Positions 25,120 through 33,216 of a stretch of 64,000 nt of DNA are shown one piece after another. Location of the stretch: contig NZ_BAABJI010000002.1 of the NCBI RefSeq assembly GCF_039543225.1, positions 62,001-126,000 on the forward strand, read 5' to 3'. The stretch comes from Mucilaginibacter defluvii. Lineage in GTDB: Bacteria; Bacteroidota; Bacteroidia; Sphingobacteriales; Sphingobacteriaceae. The position numbers were made by a program, and so were the translations under genes. The notes under the pieces were generated by a model. That model saw only the letters and a program-made list of their open reading frames with translations. It made no database searches and was not told where the DNA came from. Each line of letters starts with the position of its first letter. The stretch's first letter is position 1.

Positions 25120-26259
25120 TTAAACCATCCGCACTTCAATGCTATGTTGTCGTAAAGTGTTTTTCAGGTCGGGTATCAGTATCTCGCCATAATGAAACAC
25201 CGAGGCAGCAAGCGCGGCATCCACATTGGTTTTTTCAAATACATCCACAAAGTGCTGTACCGAACCCGCGCCGCCCGAGGCTATTACAGGTATGTGTACG
25301 GCATCGTTAACGGTTTTAAGTAAACCGTTATCAAAACCGGCTTTAGTACCGTCATGATCCATTGAGGTAAGCAGTATTTCGCCAGCACCGCGGCTTTCAG
25401 CCTCTAATATCCACTCCAGCGTTTCGCGTTCGGTAGGTAGGCGCCCGCCATTCAGGTGAACAATGTTTTTATCGCCAATGCTGCGGGTATCAACCGCTAT
25501 CACCACAAACTGTACCCCGAAGGCTCTTGCCAATTCATCTATCAGCGCCGGGTTGCGCACCGCGGCAGAGTTGATGGATATCTTATCAGCTCCCGCATTC
25601 AGCAAGGCATCGGCATCGGCAATCTCGTTGATACCACCGCCGATAGTAAAGGGTATATTGATTTGCCTGGCTACTGATTTTACCAGCTCAACCATGGTTT
25701 TACGGCGTTCAACCGTAGCGGTAATATCGAGGAATACCAGTTCATCAGCACCCTGGTTAGAGTAGTTCCAGGCCAGTTCCACCGGGTCACCGGCATCGCG
25801 CAGGTCAACAAAGTTCACACCTTTAACCGTACGCCCGTCCTTAACGTCAAGGCAGGGGATAATTCGTTTGCTAAGGCCCCCCGGCCCCCTAAAGGGGGAG
25901 GCAATAGCTTGTTGTATCGTGTTCAATACTATATGTATTTGATTAAATATCTCATCGTTTGTGAAACGTAGAACTGTCATTCCATCCGCTTCAATATCCA
26001 GTTGCCGTTTGACATCGTTAAGAGCTACATCGGGCAGATTGTGAATGCTGCCATCTAATTCAATAACTAATTTATGCTGATGACAATAAAAATCGGCAAT
26101 GTAAATACCTAATGGATGTTGCCGCCTGAATTTAACCCCAAGCTGATTGCCTTTAATATGCCCCCACAGCAGCGTTTCGGCATCTGTCATATTGTTTCTT
26201 AGTTGATGCGCGTTCTTAAAAATTAAACTACCCGCACCAAGAAACATCTTCTTTTTCAT
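25120..26259 (-). CDS. hisF: DUF559 nuclease-like domain fused in frame to HisF cyclase
   Basis: This 379-residue frame has two parts. Residues about 14-117 are a DUF559 domain of the PD-(D/E)xK nuclease superfamily ([18 protein letters not shown], then LVIELDG with Asp56, Glu67 and Asp69). Residues 129-379 are a complete HisF beginning [11 protein letters not shown], with catalytic Asp138 in CLDV and the second catalytic Asp in AVDTRS. HisF makes imidazole glycerol phosphate with ammonia from HisH. The join (SPFRGPGG, residues 121-128) is translated from a GC-rich repeat that replaces the normal HisF ATG, and I see no alternative start in between. HisF must therefore be made as a fusion, or from a non-standard start. 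Confidence 0.88.
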   Translation of the reverse strand: MKKKMFLGAGSLIFKNAHQLRNNMTDAETLLWGHIKGNQLGVKFRRQHPLGIYIADFYCHQHKLVIELDGSIHNLPDVALNDVKRQLDIEADGMTVLRFTNDEIFNQIHIVLNTIQQAIASPFRGPGGLSKRIIPCLDVKDGRTVKGVNFVDLRDAGDPVELAWNYSNQGADELVFLDITATVERRKTMVELVKSVARQINIPFTIGGGINEIADADALLNAGADKISINSAAVRNPALIDELARAFGVQFVVIAVDTRSIGDKNIVHLNGGRLPTERETLEWILEAESRGAGEILLTSMDHDGTKAGFDNGLLKTVNDAVHIPVIASGGAGSVQHFVDVFEKTNVDAALAASVFHYGEILIPDLKNTLRQHSIEVRMV

Positions 26260-26299
26260 ATCACAGATAAAAGCTTCCCTTTAGGGGCTGGGGGCTCTA
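25872..26299. mobile_element. 428-bp inverted-repeat element carrying the DUF559 ORF
   Basis: The left end TAAGGCCCCCCGGCCCCCTA (25872-25902 in full) and, on the opposite strand, the right end TAGAGCCCCCAGCCCCTAAA (26299-26274) are copies of one another in inverted orientation, like terminal inverted repeats. Between them lies only the DUF559 frame. Shorter pairs of the same ends without an ORF occur at 27637-27757 and 32008-32100. The element sits exactly at the hisA-hisF junction. Confidence 0.65.
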
Positions 26300-27046
26300 T
26301 ATCGATATTAACGCTTCCAGGTTCCAGTTCTTAACATCCTCGATAGAAATATGGCCTTCATAAATGGCTTTACCTACCACGCATGATTCTACCTTGATAC
26401 GGCTCAGCTTTTCGATATCCTGCATAGAGCTAACGCCGCCTGAAGCGATCAGTTTGATGAATGGTGAGTGGTCAAGCAGTTTTTCATATAGTTCGATGCC
26501 TGCACCGCCCAGTTTTCCATCTTTATTAATATCTGTACATAAAAATCGGAAGAAGCCCAGTGCCAGGCACTTATCTACGTAATCCATTAGTTTAATGGGT
26601 GAGCTTTCCATCCATCCGGAGTATTTGATCACTTCATCCAATACGTCGATGGCGATAACCACCTGGTCAGAACATTTATAATTACCGCAGATAGATTTGC
26701 TCAGGTCAACCAAAAAGTTTGGGTTAGTCAGAGCTTGTGTACCTACAATAACACGATGTACGCCGGCATCAATTAATTCTTTTACCTTTTCAATGCTTCG
26801 CACGCCACCGCCATATTGTATCTTCATGTCCGTTTTACGAATCACGTTGAAGAGGTATTCCTGGTTAGAGAAATCGTTTTTAGCGCCGTTAAGATCGATA
26901 ATGTGGATAAAGTTTGTTCCGTTTGACTGGTAACGCTCGATCATCTCTTCCAATGATACATCATATTCTGTAACCTGTTTATAGTCGCCCTCGCGCAGGC
27001 GTACCACTTTTTTGTCCAGAATATCTATAGCGGGAATAATATACAT
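26297..27046 (-). CDS. hisA: ProFAR isomerase HisA
   Basis: This 249-residue (beta/alpha)8-barrel isomerase has the catalytic Asp in IPAIDILDKKVVRL, the phosphate loops YGGGVRS and ASGGVSS, and the second catalytic Asp in CTDINKDGKLGG. It converts ProFAR to PRFAR in the fourth step of histidine synthesis. Its TAG stop lies in the tip of the inverted-repeat element that precedes the DUF559-hisF fusion. Confidence 0.95.
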   Translation of the reverse strand: MYIIPAIDILDKKVVRLREGDYKQVTEYDVSLEEMIERYQSNGTNFIHIIDLNGAKNDFSNQEYLFNVIRKTDMKIQYGGGVRSIEKVKELIDAGVHRVIVGTQALTNPNFLVDLSKSICGNYKCSDQVVIAIDVLDEVIKYSGWMESSPIKLMDYVDKCLALGFFRFLCTDINKDGKLGGAGIELYEKLLDHSPFIKLIASGGVSSMQDIEKLSRIKVESCVVGKAIYEGHISIEDVKNWNLEALISI

Positions 27047-27051
27047 GCTTT

Positions 27052-27723
27052 TTAAATTTTTGAAAAGTTAGTTAAGAGGGTTTCACCATATGTGCCTGAT
27101 TTCTCGGGGTGAAACTGCACTCCGTAAAAGTTATCAAGCCAAATTGATGCCGAAAATTTGTTGTTATAAGTGGTTGACGACAAAGTATATGCACCATTGT
27201 GTTCAATAAAATATGAATGTACAAAGTAAAAGTGCGAACCTTGCGGAATATTTGCAAAAAGTTTATTCTCCTTTTCGGGGTAAACGCGGTTCCAGCCGGT
27301 GTGTGGTACCTTGCATTCTGCACTGTCAGTAAAGCGCATGGTTTTAACCGGCACAAGGTTCAGCAGGCTGGCATCACCTTCTTCAGAATGTTCAGTAAGT
27401 AATTGCATACCAACGCAAATACCCAGCACTGGTTTGGTAAGCGAGCGTATTTTAGGCACCAGGCCGGTGTTTTGTAATTTTTGCATAGCAGCGCCGGCAT
27501 GGCCTACACCCGGAATAATGTAACGGTCAAACTGTTCAAAATCGGCTTCATTATGTATCATTCCGTAGGCAATGCCCAGCCTGTCTAAAGCGGCAGTGAG
27601 CGAGAAAATATTGCCGGCTCCATATCTGATAATTCCGATCCCCCCGCCCCCTGAAGGGGGAGTAGCTTCACCTGTTGGCGAAGGCTGGGTATTGTTAGCG
27701 TTCATTTCATCCATGCTATTCAC
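27052..27723 (-). CDS. hisH: Imidazole glycerol phosphate synthase glutaminase subunit HisH
   Basis: This glutamine amidotransferase supplies ammonia to HisF. The nucleophile Cys is in LGICVGMQLL, and the His-Glu pair in GVQFHPEKSG. The family N-terminus is MIGIIRYGAGN; here Met is replaced by Gly and preceded by about 28 residues (MNANNTQPSPTGEATPPSGG and neighbouring residues) encoded by a GC-rich repeat. Possible starts are three clustered ATGs at 27723, 27714 and 27705. It lies five bases before hisA. Confidence 0.92.
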   Translation of the reverse strand: MNSMDEMNANNTQPSPTGEATPPSGGGGIGIIRYGAGNIFSLTAALDRLGIAYGMIHNEADFEQFDRYIIPGVGHAGAAMQKLQNTGLVPKIRSLTKPVLGICVGMQLLTEHSEEGDASLLNLVPVKTMRFTDSAECKVPHTGWNRVYPEKENKLFANIPQGSHFYFVHSYFIEHNGAYTLSSTTYNNKFSASIWLDNFYGVQFHPEKSGTYGETLLTNFSKI

Positions 27724-27757
27724 TTTAATTTCCCATTAGGGGGTTAAGGGGCTCCTA
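27637..27757. mobile_element. Short inverted-repeat element at the hisB-hisH junction
   Basis: The left end ATCCCCCCGCCCCCTGAAGG (within 27637-27666) and the right end on the other strand, TAGGAGCCCCTTAACCCCCT (27757-27729), belong to the same family as the 428-bp element. About 60 bases lie between them. The left end encodes the HisH N-terminal extension; the right end contains the hisB stop codon. Confidence 0.6.
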
Positions 27758-28900
27758 CAATACTCCCTTAGTGCTTGGTAAAACCATCTTATCCACATCG
27801 CGCTTTACGGCCATTTTAATGGCTTTGGCAAAGGCTTTAAATATAGCTTCAATTTTGTGATGCTCGTTAACACCCTCAGCTTTTATATTCAGGTTACATT
27901 TAGCTGCATCACTAAATGATTTAAAGAAATGGTAGAACATTTCGGTAGGAACATCGCCTACTTTTTCGCGTTTAAAATCGGCATCCCAAACAATCCAGTT
28001 ACGGCCGCCAAAATCAATAGCAGCCTGCGCCAGGCAGTCATCCATCGGTAGGCAAAAACCATAACGCTCAATCCCTTTTTTATTGCCTAATGCTTCAGCA
28101 AAAACCTCTCCTAAAGCAATGCCGGTATCCTCAATAGTGTGGTGCTCGTCAATATGCAGGTCGCCTTTAGCATTTACTTCCAGATCAATGCTGCCATGGC
28201 GGGCTATCTGATCAAGCATGTGGTCAAAAAAATGCAAACCAGTTGAAATCCTGCCTTCGCCCGTACCATCAAGGTTGAGTTTTATGTAGATGTCGGTTTC
28301 CTTAGTGGTGCGGCGGTGTTCAACCACGCGCTGCCCCAATTTAAGGTACTCGTATATTTCTTTCCAGTCGGTGGTTTCGATAGCGATGCTCTCTTTAATA
28401 GTTTCCGGCCATTTATCGGTATCAAACTCAGCGCCGCCAAGGTTTGTGTCGTTGTTTAACCAAATGGCCTTAGCGCCCAGATTTTTAGCCAATAACACAT
28501 CGTTTTTACGGTCGCCGATAACAAATGAACCTTTCATATCGTAAACTTCAACATCAAGATATTGAGTTAACAGAGCGGTACCGGGCTTACGGGTTGGTGC
28601 ATTATCTCGCGCAAAGGTGCGGTCAATAAATATGGCATCGAAGGTTACGCCTTCGTTCTTAAATGTTTTTAAAATAAAATCATGTACCGGGTAAAAGTTA
28701 GCTTCGGGGTGCGATGATGTACCCAGGCCATCCTGATTGGTAACCATCACCAGCTCAAAACCCAGTCCGGCTATTTTAGGCAGCCATTGCAGCGCACCCG
28801 GAAAAAACTCCAGCTTAGCAAACGAGTCTATCTGTTCATCAGCGGGTTCGTTGATCAGGGTGCCGTCGCGATCAATAAAAAGTACTTTTTTAAGGCTCAT
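27755..28900 (-). CDS. hisB: Bifunctional histidinol-phosphatase / imidazoleglycerol-phosphate dehydratase HisB
   Basis: This 381-residue protein joins an N-terminal HAD phosphatase ([13 protein letters not shown], then VTNQDG and [15 protein letters not shown]) to a C-terminal dehydratase ([28 protein letters not shown], with the metal-binding histidines). The zinc loop of E. coli-type HisB is missing: where cysteines would be, the chain reads [15 protein letters not shown]. Start and hisC stop overlap as ATGA. The stop codon comes from a repeat. Confidence 0.95.
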   Translation of the reverse strand: MSLKKVLFIDRDGTLINEPADEQIDSFAKLEFFPGALQWLPKIAGLGFELVMVTNQDGLGTSSHPEANFYPVHDFILKTFKNEGVTFDAIFIDRTFARDNAPTRKPGTALLTQYLDVEVYDMKGSFVIGDRKNDVLLAKNLGAKAIWLNNDTNLGGAEFDTDKWPETIKESIAIETTDWKEIYEYLKLGQRVVEHRRTTKETDIYIKLNLDGTGEGRISTGLHFFDHMLDQIARHGSIDLEVNAKGDLHIDEHHTIEDTGIALGEVFAEALGNKKGIERYGFCLPMDDCLAQAAIDFGGRNWIVWDADFKREKVGDVPTEMFYHFFKSFSDAAKCNLNIKAEGVNEHHKIEAIFKAFAKAIKMAVKRDVDKMVLPSTKGVL

Positions 28901-29943
28901 TTATAGTTTTGTAAAGCGTTGATCAATGTTTCATTTTCCGTTGGAGTACCGATGGTGATGCGCAGGCAACCCTCGCAAAGCTCCACCTTTGAGCGATCGC
29001 GGATGATAATACCCTGCTGCACCAAATGGTTATATATATCCCTTGCACCGTTAGTTTTAACCAAGATAAAATTGGCGTCGGACGGATAAATATCCAGCAC
29101 GAAATCAAAGTTCTTTAACTGAAGTACAAGTTTATCCCGTTGTGCTAAAGCTTCTTTAATCCAATTATTTACGGTGTCAATATTGTTTAATGCCTCTAAT
29201 GCTAATTGCTGCGACGCTTCGTTAATGTTGTAAGGTGGCTTTACCTTATTCATTACCTCGATGATCTCCTCGCTGGCAAAGGCCATACCTACACGCAGGC
29301 CCGCTAAACCCCATGCTTTGGATAGCGTTTGCAGCACCACCAGGTTAGCGTATTCGGTGAGTTCCTGTATAAAGGTTTTCTGGCGACTGAAATTAATGTA
29401 CGCCTCATCCACTATTACCAACCCGCTAAAGTTAGCCAATAAGGTTTCCACATCCTCACGGTTGATGGAGTTACCTGTAGGGTTGTTGGGTGAGCAGATA
29501 AAGATCATCTTGGTACGCTCATCGATAGCTTCAGCAATACCTTCCAGGTTAAGCTGATAATCCTCGGTGAGCAGCACCTTGCGGGTTTCCACATCATTAA
29601 TGTTGGCCGATACCTCGTACATGCCATAGGTAGGCGGAACCAGTATTACATTATCGACCCCCGGATTACAAAAGCTGCGAAACAGCACATCAATGGCCTC
29701 ATCGCTGCCGTTGCCTAAAAATATGTTACGTGGCGGCACGCCTTTGATCTCGCTCAGGCGCGTTTTAACCTTATATTGCAACGGATCGGGATATCGGTTG
29801 TAAGCAGTATTCAGCGGAGAGCCGAAAGCGTTTTCGTTAGCGTCCAGGTACACGCTGGCCTCACCCTTAAACTCGTCTCGCGCGGAGGAGTAAGGCACCA
29901 GCTTTTTTATATTAGGACGAAGTATTTTATTTATATCGAACAT
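28897..29943 (-). CDS. hisC: Histidinol-phosphate aminotransferase HisC
   Basis: This fold-type I PLP aminotransferase of 348 residues has ANENAFGSP near the N-terminus, [19 protein letters not shown] and the PLP lysine in [15 protein letters not shown] place the start at the ATG giving [18 protein letters not shown], because the longer frame (to 30048) runs back into the upstream lipoprotein gene in another phase. It catalyses the glutamate-dependent step before HisB phosphatase. It follows the lipoprotein gene by one base and overlaps hisB by four. Confidence 0.95.
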   Translation of the reverse strand: MFDINKILRPNIKKLVPYSSARDEFKGEASVYLDANENAFGSPLNTAYNRYPDPLQYKVKTRLSEIKGVPPRNIFLGNGSDEAIDVLFRSFCNPGVDNVILVPPTYGMYEVSANINDVETRKVLLTEDYQLNLEGIAEAIDERTKMIFICSPNNPTGNSINREDVETLLANFSGLVIVDEAYINFSRQKTFIQELTEYANLVVLQTLSKAWGLAGLRVGMAFASEEIIEVMNKVKPPYNINEASQQLALEALNNIDTVNNWIKEALAQRDKLVLQLKNFDFVLDIYPSDANFILVKTNGARDIYNHLVQQGIIIRDRSKVELCEGCLRITIGTPTENETLINALQNYK

Positions 29944-29944
29944 G

Positions 29945-30685
29945 TTATTTAAGGGTAAAATCGGAAGAGAAATAGTATTTCTTTCCTTTAAATTGAAAAA
30001 TAATTTGCCCATTAGATGATTTGGGTGATTCGAAATAACCTCCATCATCGGTTTCGATCAAATCGTTAAATAAATAATGGCTTGTTGTTTTTAGCGTCTG
30101 CGGGTCAAACATGGCCGCGAAAACACGATTGTCTGTACCCGCTTCTGATACCTTCCAGTAATAGATTTTTTGATTAATGATTGAAGGATTGGCAAACCAA
30201 CCAAAATCTTCGGCTTTACTGTTGAGGCTGACCTTATTCCCTTGCTTTAGAATAATAAAATCGCCGATATTAGCAGAGATCGATTTTTTATAACGGTTAT
30301 TAGCAACAGCTCCGAATTCATTTTCTTTTTCAGTCAGAATATCTTTACCATCAATCACTAAATACAAATAAATATTTTTAGAGATTTTTTGTACTCCGTA
30401 TTGCTGGTCAATGGTGTCTAACAACTTATTATCTTTTCTTACCACAGCGTATGTGCCATCTCCCAGTCCGAAATCAAAGTAACCGGTATCGGTAACTATA
30501 AAATCATCAACCAGTGTGTAAGGTTTAAAAACAGTATCTCTGAAAACAGTAGTTTTAACCGTATCTATTTTCGATTGTGCCAATGCGGTATCAGACAATA
30601 AGCTATCCGACGGCGCACTTGTTTGCTTGCCCTTGCAGGCGGCAAGCAATATCAAGCTCAAAATATAGATAATGTATTTATTCAT
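29945..30685 (-). CDS. Lipoprotein of unknown function inside the his operon
   Basis: This protein of about 246 residues begins MNKYIIYILSLILLAAC, a signal peptide with lipobox LAAC. The mature part is beta-rich and soluble, with YTLVDDFIVTDTGYFDFGLGDGTYAVVR and a GGYFESPKSSNGQIIFQFKGKKYYF ending. I do not recognise the family. It sits between hisD and hisC with a one-base gap to hisC, so it should be co-expressed with histidine synthesis, though nothing in it suggests a role there. It was probably captured; a GC-rich repeat lies on its upstream side. Confidence 0.75.
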   Translation of the reverse strand: MNKYIIYILSLILLAACKGKQTSAPSDSLLSDTALAQSKIDTVKTTVFRDTVFKPYTLVDDFIVTDTGYFDFGLGDGTYAVVRKDNKLLDTIDQQYGVQKISKNIYLYLVIDGKDILTEKENEFGAVANNRYKKSISANIGDFIILKQGNKVSLNSKAEDFGWFANPSIINQKIYYWKVSEAGTDNRVFAAMFDPQTLKTTSHYLFNDLIETDDGGYFESPKSSNGQIIFQFKGKKYYFSSDFTLK

Positions 30686-30693
30686 CTTTATAA

Positions 30694-30732
30694 TCAAAGT
30701 CCTCTCTTGTGGGGAGGATTTAGGAGGGGTTA
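30694..30732 (-). repeat. GC-rich hairpin repeat supplying the hisD stop (CCCTCCTAAATCC subfamily)
   Basis: On the minus strand AACCCCTCCTAAATCCTCCC is followed by GAGAGGACTTTG, the same unit as at 21181-21217. The last three hisD residues (Asn-Pro-Ser) and its TAA stop are read from this repeat. Confidence 0.65.
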
Positions 30733-32009
30733 TACCTTACACCCACCGCATTCGCATGGGCATGCAAGCCCTCTAACTCGGCCAGCGTTTGTACCGCCGG
30801 ACCAATGTTTTGCAAACCATCAGCAGTAATATGCTGAAAGGTTATCTTCTTAACAAAGGAATCAACTGAAACACCCGAATAAGCTTTCGCATAGCTACTT
30901 GTGGGTAGCGTATGGTTGGTGCCAGATGCATAATCGCCTGCGCTTTCAGGTGTCAGGTTGCCTAAAAACACGGAACCCGCGTTAATTATGCTACCCGTAA
31001 TCTCCTGCCATTTTTCGGTGGCTAAAATCAGGTGTTCCGGCGCGTATTGATTGCTGAAGTTCATGGCTTCGCCAAGGCTGCGGGTAACCACAATGTAAGA
31101 GTTGTCAATAGCATGACGGGCTATTTCAGCACGTGGCAAAACCGCCAGTTGTTTCTCCACTTCTTCTTCTGCTGCTGCTGCTATCTCATTTGATGTGCAA
31201 ACCAAAACCGCCTGGCTGTCAATTCCATGCTCAGCCTGGGCCAAAAGGTCGGCAGCGATAAATCTCGGATTTGCTGTTTCATCCGCTATCACCAACACTT
31301 CCGACGGTCCGGCGGGCATGTCAATAGCCGTTGTGGTGGTTGATTGTATAATGGTTTTTGCCTTGGTAACAAATTGGTTTCCCGGTCCAAAAATCTTATC
31401 GACCTTCGTAATGCTTTCGGTACCATAAGCCATAGCGGCAATGGCCTGTGAACCGCCGGCCAGGAAAATCCTGTCGATTCCTAACATCAAAGCCACATGA
31501 GCGACAAAGGCATTCACCTTACCATTTTTTTGCGGCGGCGAACACACTATAATTTCATGGCACCCGGCAATTTTAGCGGGGATGCCCAGCATCAAAAAAG
31601 TGCTTGGCAACACAGCAGACCCACCAGGGATATACAAACCCACTTTTTCGATCGGCCTCAATTCGCGCCAGCAGGTAACGCCCGGCGTGGTTTCCACCTT
31701 GTCCTCAGTTTTTAATTGCGATTGGTGAAATTTATAAATATTTTGATAGGCTATATCCAACACCACCTTTTGTTCAGGTAGCACCGTGGCGGCTATTTCC
31801 TCCAGTTCCTCTTTGTCGAGGTATAGCTTATCGAGCACTACCATATCAAAGCGATTAGCGTAATCATACAGGGCGCGGTCGCCGTGCTGTTGTACGTTGC
31901 TAATCACCTCTTCAACAATGGCGCGTATCTCGTTAGCCGGGTCAACATTGCGTTGCACCAGTTGGGCTATATCCTGTTTTGTTAAGTCTGAATAGTTGTA
32001 AGTTTTCAT
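30720..32009 (-). CDS. hisD: Histidinol dehydrogenase HisD
   Basis: This 429-residue enzyme oxidises histidinol to histidine with two NAD+. It has GLYIPGGSAVLPSTFLM, DMPAGPSEVLVIADETANP, LLAQAEHGIDSQAVLV (catalytic Glu-His) and TLPTSSYAKAYSGVSVDSFVKK, all standard. The C-terminus (YNPS) and the stop are encoded by a repeat; the ATG touches the edge of another repeat element at 32008-32100. Confidence 0.96.
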   Translation of the reverse strand: MKTYNYSDLTKQDIAQLVQRNVDPANEIRAIVEEVISNVQQHGDRALYDYANRFDMVVLDKLYLDKEELEEIAATVLPEQKVVLDIAYQNIYKFHQSQLKTEDKVETTPGVTCWRELRPIEKVGLYIPGGSAVLPSTFLMLGIPAKIAGCHEIIVCSPPQKNGKVNAFVAHVALMLGIDRIFLAGGSQAIAAMAYGTESITKVDKIFGPGNQFVTKAKTIIQSTTTTAIDMPAGPSEVLVIADETANPRFIAADLLAQAEHGIDSQAVLVCTSNEIAAAAEEEVEKQLAVLPRAEIARHAIDNSYIVVTRSLGEAMNFSNQYAPEHLILATEKWQEITGSIINAGSVFLGNLTPESAGDYASGTNHTLPTSSYAKAYSGVSVDSFVKKITFQHITADGLQNIGPAVQTLAELEGLHAHANAVGVRYNPS

Positions 32010-32100
32010 TCCCCCAAACCCCCTGAAGGGGTGTTACGTCCTAAAGTATTAAACATGCCGCATCCTTTTTGTTTCCCCCTTTAGGGGGCAGGGGGCTCTA
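32008..32100. mobile_element. Short inverted-repeat element at the hisG-hisD junction
   Basis: The left end CCCCCAAACCCCCTGAAGGG (within 32008-32036) and, on the other strand, the right end TAGAGCCCCCTGCCCCCTAA (32100-32071) flank about 34 bases. These are the same ends as in the 428-bp DUF559 element. The hisG stop is the TAG at the tip of the right end. Confidence 0.6.
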
Positions 32101-32949
32101 AATTATTATCTTCTCAATTGGTAATACCACAATGCCCTGGGCGCCGGCTTGTTTAAGCTGGCTTATGCGGTCCCAGAAATCACGCTCTGGTATTACGGTG
32201 TGTACTGCTACCCAGTCGCTCTCTGCAAGTGCCACTACCGAAGGGCTTTTTACTCCAGGTAACAACGCTGTAATGGCATCCAGGTTTGCTTTTGGCGCGT
32301 TAAGCACCACATACTTGGTTTCCTTGGCGCGCAGTACTGATTGTACACGCTGGATCAGTTCCTGTATCAGGTCGCTGTTCTCTTCGCCTTTACGGCCAAT
32401 CAATACCGCCTCGCTGCTCATTACATCGGCAAAGGGTTTCAAGCCGTTGCTTTTTAAAGTTCCGCCGGTTGATACCAGGTCGCAGATGGCGTCGCTCAAA
32501 CCTAAACCCGGTGATATCTCAACTGAACCGGAGATCGTGCGTATATCCGCCTCGATACTGTTGCTTTGCAGGTATTTGTTCAGGATGACAGGGTAGGTGG
32601 TAGCAATGGCCTTACCATTTAAGGCTGCCAGGCTGTTGATGTCACTGTTATTTGGGATGGCAATCTTCAGGGAGCAACGGCCAAAGCCCAGGCGCTGTAG
32701 GTAGGCTACCTCAACCTCGGTTTCCTGTATCACGTTTTCGCCAACTATGCCCAGGTCGGCAATGCCATCCTGTACGTATTCGGGGATATCGTCATCGCGC
32801 AAAAAAAGTATCTCTAACGGAAAATTTGATACCGGTGATATTAAAGAGCTTTTATAATTCTCAAAGTTAAGGCCGCAGTTTTTAAGCAGCTCAACAGACT
32901 TTTCATTTAGCCGACCCGATTTTTGGATCGCTATTTTTAGTGTTTTCAC
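32098..32949 (-). CDS. hisG: ATP phosphoribosyltransferase HisG (long form)
   Basis: This 283-residue enzyme catalyses the first, feedback-controlled step of histidine synthesis. The length and the C-terminal ACT-like regulatory domain (after about residue 210, with ESDWVAVHTVIPERDFWD) mark the long form, which binds histidine itself and does not need HisZ. The catalytic part shows IAIQKSGRL, DLGIVGENV and SGSVEISPGLGLSDAICDLVSTGGTL (PRPP-binding). First gene of the operon, 61 bases after the stop of a His-rich leader peptide. Confidence 0.95.
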   Translation of the reverse strand: MKTLKIAIQKSGRLNEKSVELLKNCGLNFENYKSSLISPVSNFPLEILFLRDDDIPEYVQDGIADLGIVGENVIQETEVEVAYLQRLGFGRCSLKIAIPNNSDINSLAALNGKAIATTYPVILNKYLQSNSIEADIRTISGSVEISPGLGLSDAICDLVSTGGTLKSNGLKPFADVMSSEAVLIGRKGEENSDLIQELIQRVQSVLRAKETKYVVLNAPKANLDAITALLPGVKSPSVVALAESDWVAVHTVIPERDFWDRISQLKQAGAQGIVVLPIEKIII

Positions 32950-33010
32950 AAAATAAAATTAAGGGTAAATAAATAAACGGGGGTGCTGTTATTTCACGTA
33001 GAAACATACA

Positions 33011-33073
33011 TTATCTAATATCGCCATGGCGGCGATGGTGCAGATGCAGATGATGTAGTTTGTAGCCGTTCAT
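33011..33073 (-). CDS. hisL: Histidine operon leader peptide
   Basis: This 20-codon frame reads MNGYKLHHLHLHHRRHGDIR, with six histidines among residues 7-16. It begins about 32 bases after the predicted transcription start and ends 61 bases before hisG. Its composition and place match attenuation leader peptides of his operons. The His codons overlap a hairpin (33020-33036). I could not find a classical terminator with a T-run between the leader and hisG, so the switching structure is unresolved. Confidence 0.75.
   Translation of the reverse strand: MNGYKLHHLHLHHRRHGDIR
33020..33036 (-). promoter_or_regulatory. Hairpin overlapping the end of the his leader peptide
   Basis: On the minus strand ATCGCC-GCCAT-GGCGAT forms a six-base-pair stem with a five-base loop, covering the last His codon of the leader. 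Ribosome stalling at the His codons would affect whether it folds. Confidence 0.4.
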
Positions 33074-33111
33074 TTTTAATATATAGTAGTACTATAGATT
33101 TTGAAGTGCTG

Positions 33112-33142
33112 CAAATATATGCAGTAGATCATAAAATCAAAA
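33112..33142 (-). promoter_or_regulatory. Promoter of the histidine operon
   Basis: On the minus strand a -33 box TTTTG (33142-33138) and a -7 box TATATTTG (33119-33112) are separated by 18 bases, a good match to the Bacteroidota consensus. Transcription would start near 33105, ahead of the leader peptide. Confidence 0.75.
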
Positions 33143-33167
33143 TTATATGTGAATTTTTACGAAAATG

Positions 33168-33198
33168 AAAAAGCCCTTCCGGTGATGAAAGGGCTTTG
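33168..33198 (-). terminator. Rho-independent terminator after the lipoprotein array
   Basis: On the minus strand AAAGCCCTT and AAGGGCTTTTT form a strong stem with a T-run, 19 bases after the stop of the last lipoprotein gene. It separates the array transcript from the his operon promoter. Confidence 0.85.
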
Positions 33199-33216
33199 TT
33201 ATTAAAATATGGTTAC

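Noticed and set aside
32132..32596. 154-codon plus-strand open frame opposite hisG
   Set aside because: It is antisense to hisG and has low-complexity Ser/Pro-rich translation with no motif.
32950..33010. Classical T-run terminator of a his attenuator
   Set aside because: The region between the leader stop and hisG has no stable GC-rich stem followed by T residues.
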